From an uncultured bacterium (lineage in GTDB: Bacteria; Bacteroidota; Bacteroidia; Chitinophagales; CAIODY01): a DNA stretch of 9,139 nucleotides. A program made the translations under genes and the position numbers. Under the pieces are notes generated by a model. That model worked only from the letters and a program-made list of their open reading frames with translations, was not told the origin of the DNA and did no database searches. Location of the stretch: NCBI GenBank assembly GCA_903871715.1, contig CAIQHW010000238.1:1-9139 (forward strand), in the 5' to 3' direction. Shown here piece after piece: positions 6,801-9,139 of this stretch (positions are counted from its first letter, which is position 1; every line of letters begins with the position of its first letter).

Positions 6801-9139
6801 TTACGCAAGTTTCGATACCATTAATCAAACTATTGGTTGCAGTTCATCCTATTTTTTTAATAATCAAAATTTAATTATAGGCGGCACTTATTACGATACA
6901 TTAACTAATCATAATGGTTTTGATTCTTTAATCGTTTTGAATTTAAAATCAAATTGCATTCAAATTAATGCAGGACCTGACATTTCACTTTGTCCAACGG
7001 ATGGCAGCATTACAGCTACTTCTATTGCTTTCCCAAATACAATTGTGGTAAATGGCGGTGTAGGCTCACGAAACAGTTACAATTTATTTATTGATGTAGG
7101 CACTCGGTTTACTAGTAGCTCAGAAAGTTTTCATGATTTTGATAGTACTATTGCTGCAAGTAGTTTTTTCTTAACTCATTCATCGAGTTATGTAGCAACT
7201 CACTGGGGCGATTCTTTAAATATTATTGTTACAGTAGTCGACTCAATCGGTAATGTTGCAAGCGATACTATTTTAGCTCGTATTCAACCCAACAAATTTT
7301 GTAATCAAACTCTACAAGATGATTATGTATCTACTTCCCGAAATAAGCCATTGCTAATAAATCTAACTACTAATGATTTGAATGTGCCAAAAGTTATTTC
7401 ATCTTCAAATTATTTTTATGTCCCTTCTACGCCTACTAATGGATGGTTAGGTGGCGGAGTGTACGATACTTTAAATGTTTTACAAGAGTATTATCCACAT
7501 CAAAATTTTGTTGGCATTGATTCTTTCTTTTATGTTGCCAACGATTCAGATGCTTATGCTTATGGGTTGATGGGTTTAAAAAAGGATACAGCTTGGGTGC
7601 ATATTACAGTAAATGCAACGCCACATTTATCAGGTAATAACCAAACCTTGTGTCATACTAATTCAGCCATAATAGGCACTCTTACTTGCAATGATATTCA
7701 GTACCCTTTTGGGCTGCCGTACAATACTTCATTGGGGTTCGTTTATTTGAATAATTCAACCAATGGTTTGGTATGGTATCAAGATACAATTGGCAAAGTG
7801 GCTACCAATGTTACTTCATTAAATTGCACAGGGCAATTGCAAGTATCACCTGCAAAAACTACGCTGTACATTAGCACTTATGAAGTGCCTAACCAAAGTG
7901 TAAATATTTACGATTCAGTTTGGGTGTTTGTAAATACATCGGCGCATACAATTAATAAAACGGCTTGCACTAATTTTTCGTTCAATAATCAAACCCTTAC
8001 CACAAGCGGTGTTTACTACGATACACTTATTAATTATAAAAATTGCGATTCGATAATTACGTTGAATTTAACTGTGAACAATGCTACCACAGGCGGTTTC
8101 AACAAAACCATTTGTAGCACCCAACCTTATTTTTTCAACGGGCACAATTTAAATGTGGCTGGAAATTATTTTGATACGCTAACTAATCATGTGGGCTGCG
8201 ATTCAGTACTTACGTTGCATTTGGTGGTTAACAATCCTTCGGCTTCGGTAATTAATAAAACTACTTGCAGCAATCAGCCGTATTTTTTTAATAATCAAAA
8301 CCTTACTGCTGGCGGAGTTTATAAAGATACGTTGGTAAACTATGTAGGTTGCGATTCTATCATCACGTTGCATTTAACTGTAAAATCAGCTTCTACAAGC
8401 AGTTTCAACAAAACCATTTGTAGCAATCAGCCTTATTTATTCAATGGGCATCAACTAAATGTAGGTGGCAATTATTTTGATACACTAACAAATCAGGTGG
8501 GCTGCGATTCAATAATAACGCTGCATTTAACCGTAAAACCAATTAGCAATTCGGCATTTACAAAATCAATTTGTGCAGGCAGTTCTTATTCGTTCAATAG
8601 CCAAACCTTTACCACAAGCGGTTTTTATAAAGATACATTGGTAAATCAATTAGGTTGCGATTCAATAATAACGCTGCATCTAATTGTAAATCCAATTACT
8701 TCATCGGCAGTAAGTCAAACCATTTGTAGCGGAACTACATATCTTTTCAACAATCAAAACCTTGCTGTTGGTGGTGTTTACAAGGATACATTAGTTAATG
8801 CTACAGGTTGCGATTCGATAATTACTTTAACCCTTACCGTAAAAACCACACCCACAGCCAATTTGAAGCCATTATACAATTCGTGTTTTAGCAAAAGCGC
8901 ATGTGCAACTGTAACTTTTACAGGCAGCGCAAGTGGTAGTGCCACTTACAATTGGTTTTGGAATGGTGCTACAGTGCAGTCGGGTAGTGGTGTTGGACCC
9001 TATGTAATTTGTTTTTCGGGTGCAGGCACACATAAATACCCAGGCAGGCACTTTGAAGCAGCTAGCCACTTCACACGCAGGCAACCGCACATGCATACGT
9101 TCACCTGCATGTACACACGTGCACACGCATGCACGCACA
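3871..9139 (+). CDS. Giant mosaic exported surface protein (propeller, SprB-type, LRR, GCDSII and PKD-like modules), 3' end outside window
   Basis: Open for 1756 codons with no stop, running off the right edge. Likely a cell-surface adhesin or matrix-type protein exported by Sec and then, by inference, the type IX system; the C-terminal sorting domain is not visible. Order by residue: signal peptide 1-19 (MRKLLVLAIFFLMGMSAKA, cut before Q20); seven 49-residue propeller repeats 21-363; GCDSII repeat 367-410; two SprB-type repeats 411-490 and 491-566; two GCDSII repeats 575-668; leucine-rich repeat module 671-950; a degenerate GCDSII repeat 984-1028; an unassigned beta-rich region opening AGPDISLCP from about 1031; cadherin-like/Ig-like domain 1150-1249 (DDYVSTSRNKPLLINLTTND, later FVGIDSFFYV); unassigned 1250-1357; six GCDSII repeats 1358-1659; start of a PKD-like domain 1660-1721 (VTFTGSASGSATYNWFW). 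Residues from about 1722 look foreign. ATG 3871 is chosen because it gives a clean signal peptide; an in-frame ATG at 3760 would add 37 residues. Confidence 0.9.
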   Translation, partial: MRKLLVLAIFFLMGMSAKAQWGEVGGLNSLAANSSIYSVCKDAAGNIYAAGQFTNSSGKRYVAKYDGTAWTELGGLNGLSANNAIGAVCTDAAGNIYTAGSFTNSSGKRYVAKYNGTAWTELGGLNGLSANSIITSICADAAGNIYAAGSFFNSSFNYYVAKFNGTTWTELGGLNALSANADIESVYADALGNIYAAGYFTNSNTNYYVAKWNGTSWAELGGLNALSANGTIKSICADASGNVYASGIFTNTNGHYYVAKYDGTAWTELGGLNGLSANNYIGAVCTDAAGNIYAAGGFTNSIGYYYVAKYNGTSWSELGGVNALSANFWMEFISTDALGNVYTGGFFTNSSGKYYVAQYTCLPTYSTSTFTTCGSYYFNNQTLTQSGTYYDTLANYHGCDSIITLNLTIDSVKNVSASVVSNVSCNGYSDGVVTCTTPIGKPPFTYTWNSFAPQSTATKTGLPVGNYTVVVKDSNQCTATSTTIVVQPTALTNFVASTLSNTCNLSHTGTVTVSTPFGGTQPYRFVWNSTPTQTTQVASNLPAGTYTAIVFDAHNCSVTDTTVVLSLSSSSSSQSQTACYSYSFNNQTLTQSGTYYDTLVNHFGCDSIITLHLTIGVPSTSSITQSICTGNSYSFNNQSLTASGVYHDTIPNYTGCDSIIILNLTFNNCKNWYAVPDTNFRNKLIALGYAGCMNATHDSINTNCSGVNSTTILDLSNSNIHSIEGILAFSNLTNLTCSNDSITFIDSLPASLQSFNIENNQLQSLPNYLPPGLTALSIISNKVNSLPSLPSTLTELNITDNPIPSLPQLPSYMISLAISQTKIDSLPILQTGLSVLQISSLRLKNFPTSLPSTLTQFACAWDSIYTLPILPSGLIHLNFVGNYISALPSILPSGLQALLAQNNLLTSLPSLPNTLTDLHIQQNNITCLPILPSSITFIEFDTTIKCLPNIIHPIVGYSYNFPATPICNIGNINSCNVYASFDTINQTIGCSSSYFFNNQNLIIGGTYYDTLTNHNGFDSLIVLNLKSNCIQINAGPDISLCPTDGSITATSIAFPNTIVVNGGVGSRNSYNLFIDVGTRFTSSSESFHDFDSTIAASSFFLTHSSSYVATHWGDSLNIIVTVVDSIGNVASDTILARIQPNKFCNQTLQDDYVSTSRNKPLLINLTTNDLNVPKVISSSNYFYVPSTPTNGWLGGGVYDTLNVLQEYYPHQNFVGIDSFFYVANDSDAYAYGLMGLKKDTAWVHITVNATPHLSGNNQTLCHTNSAIIGTLTCNDIQYPFGLPYNTSLGFVYLNNSTNGLVWYQDTIGKVATNVTSLNCTGQLQVSPAKTTLYISTYEVPNQSVNIYDSVWVFVNTSAHTINKTACTNFSFNNQTLTTSGVYYDTLINYKNCDSIITLNLTVNNATTGGFNKTICSTQPYFFNGHNLNVAGNYFDTLTNHVGCDSVLTLHLVVNNPSASVINKTTCSNQPYFFNNQNLTAGGVYKDTLVNYVGCDSIITLHLTVKSASTSSFNKTICSNQPYLFNGHQLNVGGNYFDTLTNQVGCDSIITLHLTVKPISNSAFTKSICAGSSYSFNSQTFTTSGFYKDTLVNQLGCDSIITLHLIVNPITSSAVSQTICSGTTYLFNNQNLAVGGVYKDTLVNATGCDSIITLTLTVKTTPTANLKPLYNSCFSKSACATVTFTGSASGSATYNWFWNGATVQSGSGVGPYVICFSGAGTHKYPGRHFEAASHFTRRQPHMHTFTCMYTRAHACTH
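3931..4959 (+). repeat. Seven tandem 147-bp repeats encoding a predicted seven-bladed beta-propeller
   Basis: Units begin with a Trp codon at 3931, 4078, 4225, 4372, 4519, 4666 and 4813, each exactly 147 bp (49 residues). The consensus is W-x-E-L-G-G-L-N-x-L-S-A-N, then I-x-S-[IV]-C-x-D-A-x-G-N-[IV]-Y-x-x-G-x-F-T-N-S, then YVAKYNGT. This resembles SBBP-type beta-propeller repeats. Seven units match a closed seven-bladed ring. The last unit is the most diverged: it has VNALSANFWMEFIST and ends YVAQYTC. Confidence 0.85.
4969..5100 (+). repeat. GCDSII repeat, copy 1 (single)
   Basis: Encodes TTCGSYYFNNQTLTQSGTYY followed by DTLANYHGCDSIITLNLTID. It follows directly after the propeller and precedes the SprB-type repeats. 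Two cysteines, in TTCGS and GCDS, could pair. This family, C-x3-Y-x-FNNQ-x-L-x3-G-x-Y-x-DTL-x-N-x3-CDSIITL-x-LTV, recurs ten times in the protein. I know similar repeats from large secreted Bacteroidota proteins but cannot name a family. Confidence 0.8.
5101..5568 (+). repeat. Two SprB-type repeats
   Basis: The first unit (residues about 411-490) shows VSCNGYSDGVVTCTTPIGKP, then PFTYTWNS, then TKTGLPVGNYTVVVKDSNQC. The second (about 491-566) shows NTCNLSHTGTVTVSTPFGGT, then QPYRFVWNS, then VASNLPAGTYTAIVFDAHNC. This is the classic SprB-repeat pattern: Cys-Asn start, G-x-PPY-x-W core, LPAGTYTVxVxDxxxC end. SprB is the gliding-motility adhesin of flavobacteria; the repeat is common in type IX-secreted surface proteins and does not by itself imply motility. 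Confidence 0.82.
5593..5874 (+). repeat. GCDSII repeats, copies 2 and 3 (tandem)
   Basis: Copy 2 has ACYSYSFNNQTLTQSGTYYD and GCDSIITLHLTIG. Copy 3 has SICTGNSYSFNNQSLTASGV and GCDSIIILNLTF. The GCDS cysteine codons at 5683 and 5836 are 153 bp apart, the same spacing as in the later six-copy array. They lie between the SprB-type repeats and the leucine-rich module. Confidence 0.8.
5881..6720 (+). repeat. LPX-type leucine-rich repeat module with N-terminal cap
   Basis: A cap region (WYAVPDTNFRNKLIALGYAG, with Cys at CMNATHDSINTNCSG) is followed by about twelve repeats of 20-21 residues from about 6004. Examples are SLQSFNIENNQLQSLPNYLP, TLTELNITDNPIPSLPQLP and GLQALLAQNNLLTSLPSLP. The consensus L-x-x-L-x-I-x-x-N-x-L-x-SLP-x-LP-S is the bacterial LPX type, also known from YopM and IpaH. 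In an exported protein it more likely serves binding or adhesion. The VPDxNFRxxL cap before such repeats is, as I recall, common in Bacteroidota secreted proteins. The last unit (SITFIEFDTTIKCLPNI) is degenerate. Confidence 0.85.
6820..6954 (+). repeat. GCDSII repeat, copy 4 (degenerate)
   Basis: Encodes NQTIGCSSSYFFNNQNLIIG, then GTYYDTLTNHNGFDSLIVLN. The first cysteine is kept but the second is replaced by Phe (GFDS at codon 6919). A Cys codon just after the repeat (6955) could be a substitute partner. It sits alone between the leucine-rich module and the following beta-rich region. Confidence 0.75.
7318..7617 (+). other. Cadherin-like / bacterial Ig-like domain within the large CDS
   Basis: Residues about 1150-1249 match the common pattern DD-x-[YV]-x-T-x3-[KT]-P-x2-I-N-[VL]-x2-ND near the start (DDYVSTSRNKPLLINLTTND) and Y-x-P-x2-FVG-x-DSF-x-Y near the end (YPHQNFVGIDSFFYVANDSD), closing with DTAWVHITVN. 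Domains of this kind (Big_9/cadherin-like) are stalk or adhesion modules in large surface proteins. The assignment rests on the two end motifs; the middle part is diverged. Confidence 0.6.
7942..8847 (+). repeat. Six-copy tandem array of GCDSII repeats, exact 153-bp period
   Basis: Copies 5-10. The cysteine codons of the CDS motif lie at 8044, 8197, 8350, 8503, 8656 and 8809, exactly 153 bp (51 residues) apart with no indel. Each unit has two conserved cysteines ([TI]C at the start and GCDS near the end), an FN[NG][QH]-x-L segment, G-x-Y-x-DTL-x-N, and ends IITLxLxV. In the first unit the GC is replaced by NC (KNCDSII). Cysteine pairing within each unit is plausible. The array likely forms a beta-rich stalk between the unassigned region and the PKD-like domain. 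Confidence 0.88.
9034..9139. other. Foreign-looking contig-end segment, probable chimera
   Basis: From about 9034 the sequence changes character. Bases 9061-9139 have 45 G or C out of 79 (57%) and six CpG, in CA/TG-rich alternating runs, while the rest of the window is clearly AT-rich. The frame stays open but encodes residues unlike the preceding PKD-like strand pattern (for example KYPGRHFEAASHFTRRQPHM, then Cys/His/Thr-rich sequence). The breakpoint is estimated to within several bases, between the codons for AGTH and KYPG. It should not be used as protein sequence of the upstream gene without checking. Confidence 0.65.

Noticed and set aside
7942..8847. Regular spacing considered as a CRISPR array
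   Set aside because: The 153-bp units are coding throughout, diverged at silent sites, and have no short identical repeats with unique spacers; no cas genes are present.
8872..9138. An 88-residue minus-strand frame rich in Cys at the right end
   Set aside because: It spans the suspected chimeric junction and its Cys/Val/His/Arg-rich start is the product of alternating CA/TG sequence; no real gene features.
3871..9139. Diversity-generating retroelement target or phase-variable locus
   Set aside because: No reverse transcriptase, template repeat or adenine-biased variable region was seen, and there is no homopolymer or short tandem tract in the gene suited to slipped-strand switching.

Overview
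The window is AT-rich DNA that reads as a member of the Bacteroidota, probably Chitinophagaceae/Sphingobacteriia-like. This is judged from protein content only. The signs are SprB-type repeats and a secreted multi-domain protein typical of that phylum, starts without a usable Shine-Dalgarno sequence, promoter-like TTTG/TAnnTTTG elements, and a conserved hypothetical protein of a type I associate with the phylum.

Left part, minus strand (1-3639). A colinear block reads leftwards: a 470-residue conserved hypothetical protein (3639-2227), a TrmH/SpoU-family 2'-O-ribose rRNA methyltransferase, best match RlmB (2158-1397), and the Holliday-junction helicase RuvB (1372-347). The gap is 68 nt between the first two (23 nt if an upstream TTG were used) and 24 nt between rlmB and ruvB, so the three are probably co-transcribed. 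After a 165-nt gap with a hairpin and a promoter-like motif, a membrane-protein gene starts at 181 and leaves the window.

Middle (3640-3870). This is a 231-nt divergent intergenic region. It holds a promoter-like element, a hairpin that encloses a perfect AAGGAG, and two possible starts for the rightward gene.

Right part, plus strand (3871-9139). One reading frame stays open for 1756 codons and leaves the window. I translated it line by line and found no stop. It encodes a very large mosaic exported protein: signal peptide; seven exact 49-residue repeats (predicted seven-bladed beta-propeller); two SprB-type repeats; ten copies of a two-cysteine repeat with the signature GCDSII, four dispersed and six in a perfect 153-nt array; a block of 20-21-residue LPX-type leucine-rich repeats; a cadherin-like/Ig-like domain; and the start of a PKD-like domain. 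The likely role is a cell-surface adhesin or matrix-type protein exported by Sec and then the type IX system. The C-terminal sorting domain that would settle this lies outside the window.

The last ~106 bases (about 9034-9139) do not look like the rest. They are GC- and CpG-richer, with CA/TG-rich alternating purine-pyrimidine runs, and the PKD-like fold breaks off there. I read this as a chimeric or misassembled contig end.

No tRNA, rRNA, CRISPR array, transposase or integrase was seen.
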